Shown here: in pieces, positions 10,216 through 18,974 of the stretch | Position numbering within the stretch: position 1 is the first letter of the stretch | How the letters are laid out: each line of letters opens with the position of its first letter | From: Hepatocystis sp. ex Piliocolobus tephrosceles | Taxonomy: Eukaryota > Apicomplexa > Aconoidasida > Haemosporida > Plasmodiidae | DNA: 29,475 bases | Direction: 5' to 3' | NCBI GenBank assembly: GCA_902459845.2 | Contig: CABPSV020000106.1 | Location: forward strand, 1-29,475 | The notes under the pieces: generated by a model | Database searches by the model: none | What the model was told of the DNA's origin: nothing | What the model saw: the letters and a program-made list of their open reading frames with translations, nothing else | Made by a program: the position numbers and the translations under genes

Positions 10216-13132
10216 GCAAGATGCGTGTGTTCTTGTTTTCGTATAAGGTTTTGTATATATATATATATATATATGTATATGTATATTTTTTTTTTTTTTT
10301 TTTTTTACTGCACACAACTGGACAAATATGTATATACATACATATGATTTTTCACGACTGGACAAATATGTATATACATACATATGATTTTTCACAACTG
10401 GACAAATATGTATATACATACATATGATTTTTCNNNNNNNNNNNNNNNNNNNNNNNNNNNNNNNNNNNNNNNNNNNNNNNNNNNNNNNNNNNNNNNNNNN
10501 NNNNNNNNNNNNNNNNNNNNNNNNNNNNNNNNNATGTATATACATACATATGATTTTTCACAACTGGACAAATATGTATACACATACATATGATTTTTAC
10601 TTTTATTTTTACAGAATAAAATACACAAACAACTTAGAAGAAGAAATTAGAGAAATGATTATTTTTACAAGAAACAAAGAAGGATTAGAAACAATTTTCG
10701 ATCATTCCAAAGAAATAAGATATTTTTTAGAAATTTATGTTGACTTATGTGAGTATAGATTAAATTTGGATAATAATTGTAACCCTAAACCTGAAAATTA
10801 TGAAGAGTTAGGCAAGAAAGGAAGAAAAGCTGTGTATTATGAAGACGATGGAGTAGTTGATGATGAGAAGATGGACGAGAGTAAGTTAACTAATACAAGT
10901 GAACCAGGTGATGAACAAGACAAAACAAAGAAATCATGGTCACAATACAAAAATGACTCATATCCTAGTATAGAAGCCCAATATATAAATAAAGATAGTT
11001 TCAATTTTCAAAACTTATATTACACAAACGGAGATATACAAACGATGAATAATGAAGAAAAAAAAAATAAAAAAAAAAAATTGTCTAGTATACCTAAAGA
11101 TTACATATATGGTATGAATGATGAAATATATGATAAGGGAGAAGGGCAATACATAAAAAATTATGTTTTCAATAAAAATAGTCAAGATATATTAGATAAT
11201 TATGATGAAAAAGTTAAAACAAAAAACCGAAAACGGTTTAATACTAACGCGTTACATTTTAAAGAACCAATTGGTGAATTAAAGGAAGGTTATATAGAAG
11301 ATATAACAAATAAAAATAATAATATATGTAGCAATAATGTAAACAAACTTAGTGATAATATAAAAGTAAACATATGTAATAAAAAAAATAGTAATGTTAA
11401 TAATAAAAAATTGGATATAAATAATGTAAGTGAAAAAGATGCAATATTTTGTAAAAATATTCAAAAAGAGGAGGATGATGACACAAAAAGAAATTATTCT
11501 GATGGTGATAATATTGAAGAAGAATTATACAAAGAAATAAAAGAAAGTTTTTTATGTAAGGGTAATCAAACAAATAACTATAAAAATATCCCAAACAAAT
11601 ACATTAAAAAATATGATAAACAGAATAATATTTTACTTAAGCTAGTAAAGAGTTTAAGAATTAAAGAAAAACATATAAAGAAAGACCTTGCTGAGATTAA
11701 ATTAAATTTAAAAAAAAAAAAAAAAAAAACTGAAAATAATGACAATACTCATAATAAATTGAATAAAAAAACGTTTTTTAGTTTTATAGATACACATGAT
11801 TTTTTAATTAATAATTTGAATAAACATAATGAAAAAAAAATGTATAATGCAGAAAATGGGTGGGATACTAATCAAAATAAGAAAGAGAGTAGTTCAGCCA
11901 ACTTAAGTAAAGACAAAAACGGTTTAATCAATTTAAGTGCTCCCCTAGACGAGTTAAATAATGATAAAAAAAAAAATATTTACAATGGATATTTTTTTAT
12001 TCCTGCAAATGGTAGGTGTACAGATAACTATTTGAATGGGGATATAAAAGAACAGGACAAACCTAGTATGCATTATGATGATATAATGGAGAAAAACAAA
12101 AGATTAAACAATATAGAAGAAGGAAAAAAAGAAAATGCACAAACTTATAATAACTTAAATAGTAGAAACATTAAAAAGAAGCATTACACTAAGCGTTGTG
12201 AATTACCCATGGTTTGTAGCGAATTAAAAAAGAAGCATAAAAATGGACAAAATAAAAAAGTGTTACACACAAGTAAGCGAAATGGTAGTAGTAGTAGTAG
12301 TAGTAGTAGAAATGATGGTAATAATATAGATTGTGGTAAAATGAACTTTATTAAAGTTGGAATAAATAAAAATAGGCCTACACTTAAATTTGTTCTATTA
12401 AAATATAATTTTAAAATGAAAAAAAAAAAAAAAATATATATACATTCACTAAAAAATGTACGCTTTTACTTAAAAAGTAATAAATTAAAAAAAAAAAAAA
12501 ACGATAGAAGAGATGATAAAAAGACAATAATTGGTAAATGTAATGATGAAGAAATAGTAGGGGTTAATACTGGGAAAACGTTTTTTCATGAAAGTTATCA
12601 TAAAATGGATAAGAATTTTAACGTGTTTGATAAAAACGATAATATACCATGGGAACATCAGGTAAATAAAAAAGAGAAAAATATGGGTGTATGCTTGCGT
12701 GAGTGAATAGATGAATAAATAAAAACAGCATTATATATATATATATATATATATATAAAGCGTCATGTCTTAATATTTATAGCATAGCAATCTATATTGT
12801 GTATTAAAACATTATGCACCCAAACGTTGTTTTTTTTTTTTTTTTTTTTTTTTTTTTGCAGGTAAGTGCAAATAAAAATGTTCATAAAATAAGTGAAATA
12901 AATACAAATAATAAGAGTGTGAAGAATATTAGTATAAGTAAAAAAAACTCAGTAGTTTCCGAAGAAACTTCCATTCAACCACCCAAAATATGGTCAAGAT
13001 TAAGTTCGAAATCAAAATATGTGGTCAATCAGACTGCACAATGGAATTGGTATTATGCATTGGTAATGTTTTTTTTTTTACAAATTAGTTAATTTACTAA
13101 GTAGTTAATTATTTAGATAGTAAATTTGGTTT

Positions 13133-13176
<44 letters not shown>

Positions 13177-13231
13177 TTTTCGCATAGTTCATAATGTTTT
13201 AAATGCAAATATATGTATATATATGTATATA

Positions 13232-13262
<31 letters not shown>

Positions 13263-13945
13263 TTGAACAAATTCAGGAGGAGCAGTATTTCAACTGGCAG
13301 TATTACAAATTCCCTGTACCGCCTAACCACACATTTGTTGGGTTCCCTATACACTTTTCTACAATTGGTAAAAATAGAAAAGCATATGTATATATGCATA
13401 CATAAGCGCACTTGTGTTCATATATTCATTTATTTATTCATTTATTTATTCATTCATTCATTTATTTATTCATTTATTCATTTATTTATTCATTTATTTA
13501 TTCATTCATTTATTCATTCATTTATTTATTCATTTATTTATTCATTCATTTATTCATTCATTTATTTATTCATTTATTCATTCATTTATTCATTTATTTA
13601 ATAGATGTTGCTGAAGTAAAATCGTTTTTAATAAGCTCAAAACGATTCGAAAATATAATGAAGCTTTCAATAGATAAAATTTCTTATTTTATATACTGTA
13701 AAGTTTATCCCTTGATTGGTGGAGTGATGTCCAATTGGGTATTTTTAGGATGTATAGTACCTTGGATGGTAACGAAAAAGGCAATGGATATGCGTGATTA
13801 TCCATATATATACATATACATATATATATATGCGTGTGTAATATTCACTTATGTTATTTTTTTTTTTTTTTAACTTGTTTAGACTGCTCAAGAAAGGGAA
13901 TCTAATATGCAAAAAACCTCAAAAAAAATTTTCATTAGAAAGTAA
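3676..13945 (+). CDS. CEP76: CEP76-like centrosomal protein, 20 exons
   Basis: Exons, all GT..AG and in phase: 3676-3957, 4199-4327, 4556-4695, 5015-5109, 5254-5477, 5601-5852, 6223-6320, 6501-6693, 7238-7573, 7836-7977, 8203-8380, 8493-8564, 8840-8937, 9084-9257, 9435-10167, 10615-12661, 12862-13062, 13277-13367, 13605-13768, 13883-13945. They encode about 1,903 residues. Order: acidic N-terminus; C2-like region (about 150-480) containing FEVEIEMWVIKN; transglutaminase-like fold (about 720-1050) with PDHVLLLCCCLKGMEYDAYIC and DHYWVMTRHEKSWVCFWE; Asn/Lys-rich insertion (about 1100-1720); C-terminal domain with NHTFVGFPIHF. This is the order of animal CEP76 (about 659 residues), a centriolar protein limiting centriole reduplication. 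In Plasmodium, a basal-body role in male gametes is inferred. The exon 8 donor is uncertain. The assembly gap lies in intron 15 and does not interrupt coding sequence. Confidence 0.85.
4010..4175 (+). repeat. 32-bp minisatellite in CEP76 intron 1
   Basis: About five tandem 32-base units (core GCTAACACGAGTACGTATAT followed by ACATACATATGT) fill most of intron 1 (3958-4198). Copies differ only by C/A and G/A changes in the first ten bases. Confidence 0.9.
4800..5007 (+). repeat. Compound repeat in CEP76 intron 3
   Basis: Three blocks follow one another: about seven 12-base units of the TGTTTTATGCC type (about 4800-4890), about ten 7-base ATTGTTT units (about 4893-4965), and 42 T (4966-5007). 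The T run lies directly before the exon 4 acceptor at 5013-5014 and acts as an exaggerated polypyrimidine tract. Confidence 0.9.
5110..5215 (+). repeat. Short CATACGTACATATA repeat in CEP76 intron 4
   Basis: About four 14-base units (ACATACGTACATAT and variants) are followed by a (TA)n run in the 144-base intron between exons 4 and 5. Confidence 0.8.
5905..6205 (+). repeat. Minisatellite in CEP76 intron 6
   Basis: Five copies of a 26-base core (TAGCCTACCTATCTGTTCTT followed by CTACCC) are separated by variable TTTATTTA/TTTGTTTATCCA stretches, giving 52- to 68-base spacing. The array is pyrimidine-rich on the sense strand and occupies most of intron 6 (5853-6222). Confidence 0.9.
6703..7195 (+). 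repeat. About 46-bp minisatellite in CEP76 intron 8
   Basis: About eleven units combine TTTAATACGTGCTAC, a CTTTC/CTTTT segment and ATATATTG, with poly(T) spacers of varying length. No AG dinucleotide occurs in the array, so the only available 3' splice site downstream is TGTGAG at 7232-7237. It generates long Phe-rich shadow frames. Confidence 0.9.
7590..7752 (+). repeat. 22-bp minisatellite in CEP76 intron 9
   Basis: About seven units of CTAGTATTTTTTTGGTACTAAT follow directly after the exon 9 donor. Two or three units have ATACTAAT instead of GGTACTAAT. Each unit carries a weak inverted repeat (TAGTA...TACTA), so the transcript could form a chain of small hairpins close to the 5' splice site. 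Confidence 0.88.
8754..8828 (+). repeat. Uninterrupted T75 tract in CEP76 intron 12
   Basis: There are 75 consecutive T residues eleven bases before the exon 13 acceptor. The length should be treated as approximate because homopolymers this long are hard to sequence. Confidence 0.9.
10310..10600 (+). repeat. 40-bp minisatellite in CEP76 intron 15
   Basis: A 40-base unit (CTGGACAAATATGTATATAC followed by ATACATATGATTTTTCACAA) is repeated at least three times before the gap and at least twice after it. The whole array lies between the exon 15 donor (10168) and the exon 16 acceptor (10614). Confidence 0.92.
10434..10533. other. Assembly gap of 100 N inside intron 15 repeat
   Basis: Exactly 100 N lie inside the 40-base tandem array. 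The round number suggests a placeholder, so the true repeat number is unknown. Phase compatibility of exons 15 and 16 (TC + A, serine) shows that no coding sequence need be missing. Confidence 0.97.
13420..13600 (+). repeat. ATTC/ATTT tetranucleotide array in CEP76 intron 18
   Basis: About 45 tetranucleotide units alternate between ATTC and ATTT up to the exon 19 acceptor at 13603-13604. All frames read as Phe-Ile-Tyr/Ser-rich shadows. Confidence 0.9.
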
Positions 13946-14044
13946 ATTTTACTAAATAATGAATTGAACAAAATGCATAAAAAATTTAACACAAATTAAA
14001 AGCTTATTTTTGATTACTAGACATCTTGTTATTTGTTTTTATGT

Positions 14045-14118
<74 letters not shown>

Positions 14119-14270
14119 GAATGATTGAATGATGCTTTTTTTCACGTTTTTTTAACATTGTATATTTATGATGAAACAAATAAACTAGCCATATTTCACT
14201 TTATGTTTGATTTTTAAACGTAACTGTAAGGGAAAAGCTAATTTTAACACAAAACTAAAATTGTATACTT
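13946..14270. other. Convergent intergenic region, CEP76 / PheRS
   Basis: This is a short tail-to-tail spacer that must hold both 3' UTRs. It contains an A tract of 68 bases (14049-14116). No gene was recognised. Confidence 0.7.
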
Positions 14271-15899
14271 TTATTTTATAGTGACGGCACACTGCTTAAC
14301 TAACATTTGAATGATGTTGTTTTGTATCTCATTTACAAATTCATGAGTAAGGTTTTGACTATGAGAACGATAAATAATTCGATAACAAACACTTGTTTGT
14401 TTTGTTTTTTCATTATAGTAATGATCTATTTTTTTAACAAGTTCAATGTTTTCACAAGCTATATCTCTACATATTTGAAAAAAAGTTGTTTCATCAAATT
14501 TATTATTAAGATAAAAAGATATATCTTTTATTACTGGTGGATAATTACTAAACAAAGAAAATTCATTAATTTCATTTTCTTTGAATTGGTTAATAAATCT
14601 TTCATCTTGACTCCAAAATAAACGTATGTCTGGGATGTTGTACAACAACATTGCTATTCTTTCAAGTCCTATACCAAATGCCCAACCTTCATAATTTATT
14701 TTATTTAAAAATTTGTTTATTTCGGTTTCGATTTTATTACTAAGGACTTTATTACATAATTTGTTTATGAACTTGGTTAATGTGTTTTTATCACAAAAGG
14801 GGAAATCAGTTTTGGCCTTTATGTCTGTGCTTGTTTTTATGTCTGTGCTTGTTTTTATGTCTGTGCTTGTTTTTATGTCTGTGCTTGTTTTTATGTATGT
14901 GCTTGTTTTTATGTATGTGCTTGGTTTTGCGTCTGTATGTAGGTTGATATTTATACATGCGGATATATCCGAACCCTCATTTGATAATTTATCAATCAAA
15001 GTTAACAACTGTTTATCAAATTTGTTAAGTTGATTTTCTATTATTAAGTTAATATCTTTTGCATATAGTGACATAGCAATTACTTCTTTTTTTATTTTAC
15101 CACAGCCTAAAATCTCAATCCATTTGTTTTCATTATTGAAGTTATTGTAGTAGGAACTGATATTATCACTAATAGAGTTATTATTTTTACTACTAGTATT
15201 AACGGATTTATTATAAGATTTAACCGAGGAGATATTATCCCCCGCTTTATCTACTTTTCTAATATATAATTCATACGATGGATCAGTAAAAGGAAAAGAT
15301 GTATTATAATCCCATTTTATTTCTATATTTCTGGATTTAAAAATAAATTTAATTAATTGTTCTAATTTTGTTTTTAAATCATGTTCAACATTAAATTTAT
15401 TAGATTGTATTAAAAACCCATCTGTTTGATGAAATATTGGATAATGATATTTATCTATTTCGTCTTTTCTATATACAGCCCCTGTATAAATAACATTTTT
15501 ATAATTTTTTCTTAACAGTTCAGGTAAATGTGTTGTCATATGTGTTCTTTTTACATTTATTTTTTCATGATTTAATAATTTATTTACTAAATAATATTTA
15601 TAAAAAGTATTAATATTATCAAAGGGAATATAATAATTTTCGAAATAATTATTATAATTATATATATAATTTTTATGTAAATAAAAAGTGTCTTTTATAT
15701 CTCTTACTGGGTGTTTTAACGGGACTAAAAGTTCGTCAAAGTTTTGTTTAATGGACGTTTCACTGTTAAGGTTATCGAACTTAGTGAAATTAAAAAAAAA
15801 ATTTTCTATCAAATTTTTTATTGTTCTTAAAGGATGATTTGGAATATTGTAAAGAATTCGTCCCTCATTAGATAAAATTATTTTGGGGAGGGTCACCAT
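14271..15899 (-). CDS. Phenylalanyl-tRNA synthetase, monomeric organellar type
   Basis: One exon, 542 residues. It charges tRNA-Phe as a single-chain class II enzyme of the mitochondrial FARS2 type, with both synthetase core and anticodon-binding domain. Visible landmarks are [12 protein letters not shown] (63-74, motif 1 region), [12 protein letters not shown] (118-129), [19 protein letters not shown] then HQTDG (138-161, motif 2), WIEILGCG (260-267), [16 protein letters not shown] (405-420, motif 3), [10 protein letters not shown] (426-435) and the FDX-ACB domain (449-542) beginning [15 protein letters not shown]. It exceeds human FARS2 (about 450 residues) because of insertions at 218-258 and 290-400, the latter holding STDIKT repeats. 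An in-frame TAA three codons upstream fixes the start, so any targeting signal is short or internal. From memory, the P. falciparum counterpart was localised to the mitochondrion, which encodes no tRNAs. Confidence 0.93.
   Translation of the reverse strand: MVTLPKIILSNEGRILYNIPNHPLRTIKNLIENFFFNFTKFDNLNSETSIKQNFDELLVPLKHPVRDIKDTFYLHKNYIYNYNNYFENYYIPFDNINTFYKYYLVNKLLNHEKINVKRTHMTTHLPELLRKNYKNVIYTGAVYRKDEIDKYHYPIFHQTDGFLIQSNKFNVEHDLKTKLEQLIKFIFKSRNIEIKWDYNTSFPFTDPSYELYIRKVDKAGDNISSVKSYNKSVNTSSKNNNSISDNISSYYNNFNNENKWIEILGCGKIKKEVIAMSLYAKDINLIIENQLNKFDKQLLTLIDKLSNEGSDISACININLHTDAKPSTYIKTSTYIKTSTDIKTSTDIKTSTDIKTSTDIKAKTDFPFCDKNTLTKFINKLCNKVLSNKIETEINKFLNKINYEGWAFGIGLERIAMLLYNIPDIRLFWSQDERFINQFKENEINEFSLFSNYPPVIKDISFYLNNKFDETTFFQICRDIACENIELVKKIDHYYNEKTKQTSVCYRIIYRSHSQNLTHEFVNEIQNNIIQMLVKQCAVTIK
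14815..14925 (-). repeat. 18-bp coding repeat in PheRS (STDIKT)
   Basis: About six tandem 18-base units encode STYIKT or STDIKT (residues about 327-362) inside an insertion before motif 3. The units are nearly identical in DNA, which implies recent expansion or conversion. The site is between the catalytic-domain segments, so a loop that tolerates insertion is likely. Confidence 0.9.
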
Positions 15900-16059
15900 T
15901 TTATTTTATTTGTGGAACGCTTACTGTTGTCTGCCAAGTGAGGTAGGCATTTTTTTTTTTTTTTTTTTTTTTTTTGAACAGGTTTAAGCATTTAGTTTTT
16001 CATCGCGTATACAACGGATTAAGTTTGTATGTGTTTTGCGCATTCGTGTGTATATTTAT

Positions 16060-16465
16060 ATTATTCATATATTTATTTGTATATATATATATATATAAGC
16101 TTATATATTTATATATATACCTATTTATTTATATACATATTTATTTATATATATAAGCTTATATATTTATATATATACCTATTTATTTATATACATATTT
16201 ATTTATATATGTATTTATATACGTATTTATTTATATACGTATTTATTTATATGCCTATTTATATATATACCTATTTATTTATATACATATTTATTTATAT
16301 ATGTATTTATATACGTATTTATTTATATACCTATTTATTTATATACCTATTTATATATATACCTATTTATTTATATATGTAATTATTTATATACGTATTT
16401 TTTTATATATATATTTATTTATATGTTTACTTATATATTTATTTATTTATTTATTTATATTATTT
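16060..16465. repeat. TATTTATTTATATA(CC/CG) minisatellite
   Basis: About 400 bases of interleaved TATTTATTTATATACATATT, TATATACCTA and TATACGTA units, with two larger near-duplications around 16090-16160 and 16150-16220. It translates as Tyr/Ile/Leu-rich sequence in every forward frame and is not a gene. Confidence 0.9.
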
Positions 16466-17689
16466 TTTTTTTGGCAACATGTTTAACGTTGGATCTACAG
16501 TTTTTATGTGTGGTTATATTTTACTTGTAAGTGAGCTATCGGAGGGAGGTGGGAGTAATTAACTCCAAAAAAAAAAAAAAATAAATAAAAAAAAATAAGG
16601 CAAACTACAATGAATAAATGTGGCAAATTACAATGAATAAATGAGGTCAAAATATAAGGTCCAAATGAAGAAACAAATAAAACTAAATTTAAGATAAAAA
16701 GAACTTAATGAAAACAAAAATAATAGTTGTTCTATGAACAGTTAAAATGTTAAAAATCAAGCATATCCGCCTATTATGTTCAATATATATGTATACCCCT
16801 TATCTGAGCTTACTACATTTTTTGTATCATTTTTAACACAACAGTAATTTGAACATTTTTGAAATATATTTTTACGAAAGTTTTATTTTACTTTTACCAC
16901 TTGTTAAAAATGTTTTAATTTTTTTTTTTTTTATTTATTTTTTTTTTTTCTCTGGTAACATGAAATCATTTACAGTTTAATTTTTTTCACTGTATTATTT
17001 TAATAAACACGTTGAATGAAATACCAGTCGTATATATATATGTATATATTACATGTACATAGTTTACTAAAGACATAATTTTGAATGATGTGACTTTTTT
17101 TTTGGAGTGTAAAAGGGAGGTGACAGAAATAAAAAAAATAAATAAATAAAAAAATAAGAAAATAAAAAAAAAAAAAAGTTGACTTTGCTTATTCAAATTA
17201 CAGCTTGTAATATATATATATATATAATCTGTATGTGTGCTATTGGTATTTGGATGATGTTTATTATTTTAACGTAACATGTAAGCATATATATTTTTTT
17301 CTGTGTGACATATATTATTTATTTTTTTTTATTTTATAGCTTATAATACTTTTTTTAAAATGCTATTGTAACATATGTACATATATACACATATACACAT
17401 ATATTATATATACATATATATGGTTAGATGTATGTATCATTTTTTATTGTAAATTGTTTTGGTATTTGTATACACTGACAAATAAATATATAATTTATTT
17501 TTTATTTTTTTTACTTTTATAACATTTTTATGTGAACAATGGGTATAAAAAATTTTATTAGTTGAAACTATAGTTATTTTTATTATACATTTCAGAATTA
17601 AATGAGTTTTAATTTGTATATGTCTTATATTTTGAAATACTTATCTTGATGTAAATATATGTACACAATTTTTGTATATTTATACATTT

Positions 17690-17785
17690 ATATGCTTACA
17701 TATTTATATGCTTATATATTTATATGCTTATATATTTATATGCTTATATATTTATATGCTTATATATTTATATGCTTATATATTT
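17690..17785. repeat. 14-bp repeat TATTTATATGCTTA
   Basis: About seven tandem copies of TATTTATATGCTTA lie in the divergent intergenic region, followed by an A28 tract. Confidence 0.9.
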
Positions 17786-17798
17786 ACATATGTGTTAC

Positions 17799-17831
<33 letters not shown>

Positions 17832-17929
17832 ATAAGTAAAGAAACTTATCTTACTTTTATGTTTTTTTTGTATGTATAATTAAATTCAAAGCATTATACT
17901 TATGTTCTTTCATTTTGTTTTAATTTTTT

Positions 17930-18095
17930 TTTTTGATTATTTTAATTCTTTTTTTATAACCCTATTACTGGGACGAACACTAAGGCTAGTATGTACTTCT
18001 ATAGCTAACAAACGTGTGCATCTTTTTATTATCACATTTCTTACCGCAAATAAAAAAAAAAATAATAAATATATAATATTAGGAGCGAAGCACAT
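17930..18095 (-). other. GC-richer island: candidate ncRNA or small exon
   Basis: The island at about 17955-18055 is clearly richer in G+C than the kilobases around it. The minus strand holds an open frame of about 52 codons whose last 35 residues (from AVRNVIIKRCTRLLAIEVHT) use unusually GC-rich codons. The plus strand could fold as a stem with an internal loop (ACAC...GTGT outside GGCTA...TAGCT). No known RNA family or box C/D motif was recognised. It is either an undescribed ncRNA, a UTR exon or chance. Confidence 0.3.
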
Positions 18096-18261
18096 ACGTA
18101 ACTAATAAATAAACAATAAACCGATGAATAAAAAAAAAGAAAAAGAAAAAATATATACATTCTATTATAATTATATTACGTTTGTGCAAAAATAGAGATA
18201 GTTTTTTTTTTATTTGTTTTGCTATAGTTTGTTAAAAATTTGCAGTACTATAGTTGAGCAC

Positions 18262-18296
<35 letters not shown>

Positions 18297-18331
18297 CTTA
18301 CCTGTCTACTTACTATTATTTTATCTATGTG

Positions 18332-18362
<31 letters not shown>

Positions 18363-18436
18363 TGCTTACTTAACCACAGAACATTAGAGGATGAAATAAA
18401 AGTGTCGATTTTTTAATATATTTTCTTATTTATGTA

Positions 18437-18479
18437 GAACAGTTCATTCGGGACACCTGGTACGAATTAATAAAGGTAA
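18437..18479 (+). other. GC-richer segment with splice-like borders
   Basis: A segment of about 43 bases is preceded by TTATTTATGTAG and followed by AAG|GTAATA, so it looks like a small plus-strand exon. One frame reads QFIRDTWYELIK, but I found no phase-compatible connection to the ARID start at 18975. A 5' UTR exon of the ARID transcript is the simplest reading. The minus strand also offers an acceptor-like ACCAG, so orientation is unsettled. Confidence 0.25.
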
Positions 18480-18579
18480 TAGAAACAAACATGTAGACAT
18501 ATTAGGAGACTGTTTATATGTATATAGACATGTTATTAATAAGCATTTAAGGTCGCTATTATTTTTGGCTATTATAAAA

Positions 18580-18612
<33 letters not shown>

Positions 18613-18638
18613 TAAGGGAAGACAATAATAAATTTGTA

Positions 18639-18671
<33 letters not shown>

Positions 18672-18895
18672 GAAAAATAAAAGGGTCATAGAAATAAATA
18701 AAAAATCAAAAAAAAAAAAAAAAAAAAATTATATTTCTTTATTTTATTTGTTAGGCAGAAGCGTTATTAATGCTTTTATTTCAATTTATATATTTTTTTT
18801 TTTTTTATTGTTTGTGAACGTACCTATCTTGTTAGTACATGTACTTACCTAGTCAACACACACACTAATTAGTGATTCCCTATTCATATATAATT

Positions 18896-18943
<48 letters not shown>

Positions 18944-18974
18944 TACTTCTATTTTAATTGTTGAAGTATGTAAA

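Larger units (their letters stand above)
15900..18974. promoter_or_regulatory. Divergent intergenic region, PheRS / ARID
   Basis: This 3.1 kb region lies between two genes transcribed away from each other and should carry both promoters. It contains a T tract (15951-15975), a large minisatellite (16060-16465), a 14-base repeat array (17690-17785), an A tract (17803-17830), (TA)n runs at about 17213-17226, 18270-18295 and 18583-18604, and T tracts at 18332-18358 and 18640-18667. GC-richer islands lie at about 17955-18055 and 18437-18480. No TATA box or known Plasmodium factor site was assigned. Confidence 0.5.

Noticed and set aside
14307..15033. Plus-strand ORFs opposite PheRS
   Set aside because: They are antisense shadows of the well-supported PheRS gene; one of them is the reverse reading of its STDIKT repeat.
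15974..16486. Overlapping Tyr/Ile/Leu-rich frames resembling membrane proteins
   Set aside because: They arise from a TATTTATTTATATA minisatellite; several frames are open at once, which real genes do not show.
18670..18852. 60-codon plus-strand ORF with a hydrophobic second half
   Set aside because: The first half is an A-tract lysine run and the rest is T-rich; no conserved motif or splice support. It remains a weak possibility as an upstream ORF of ARID.
18894..18974. Extended ARID N-terminus (poly-Lys then GTSILIVEVCK)
   Set aside because: The frame has no ATG there (it would begin at TTG) and is mostly an A tract. The first ATG at 18975 leads straight into the ARID domain.
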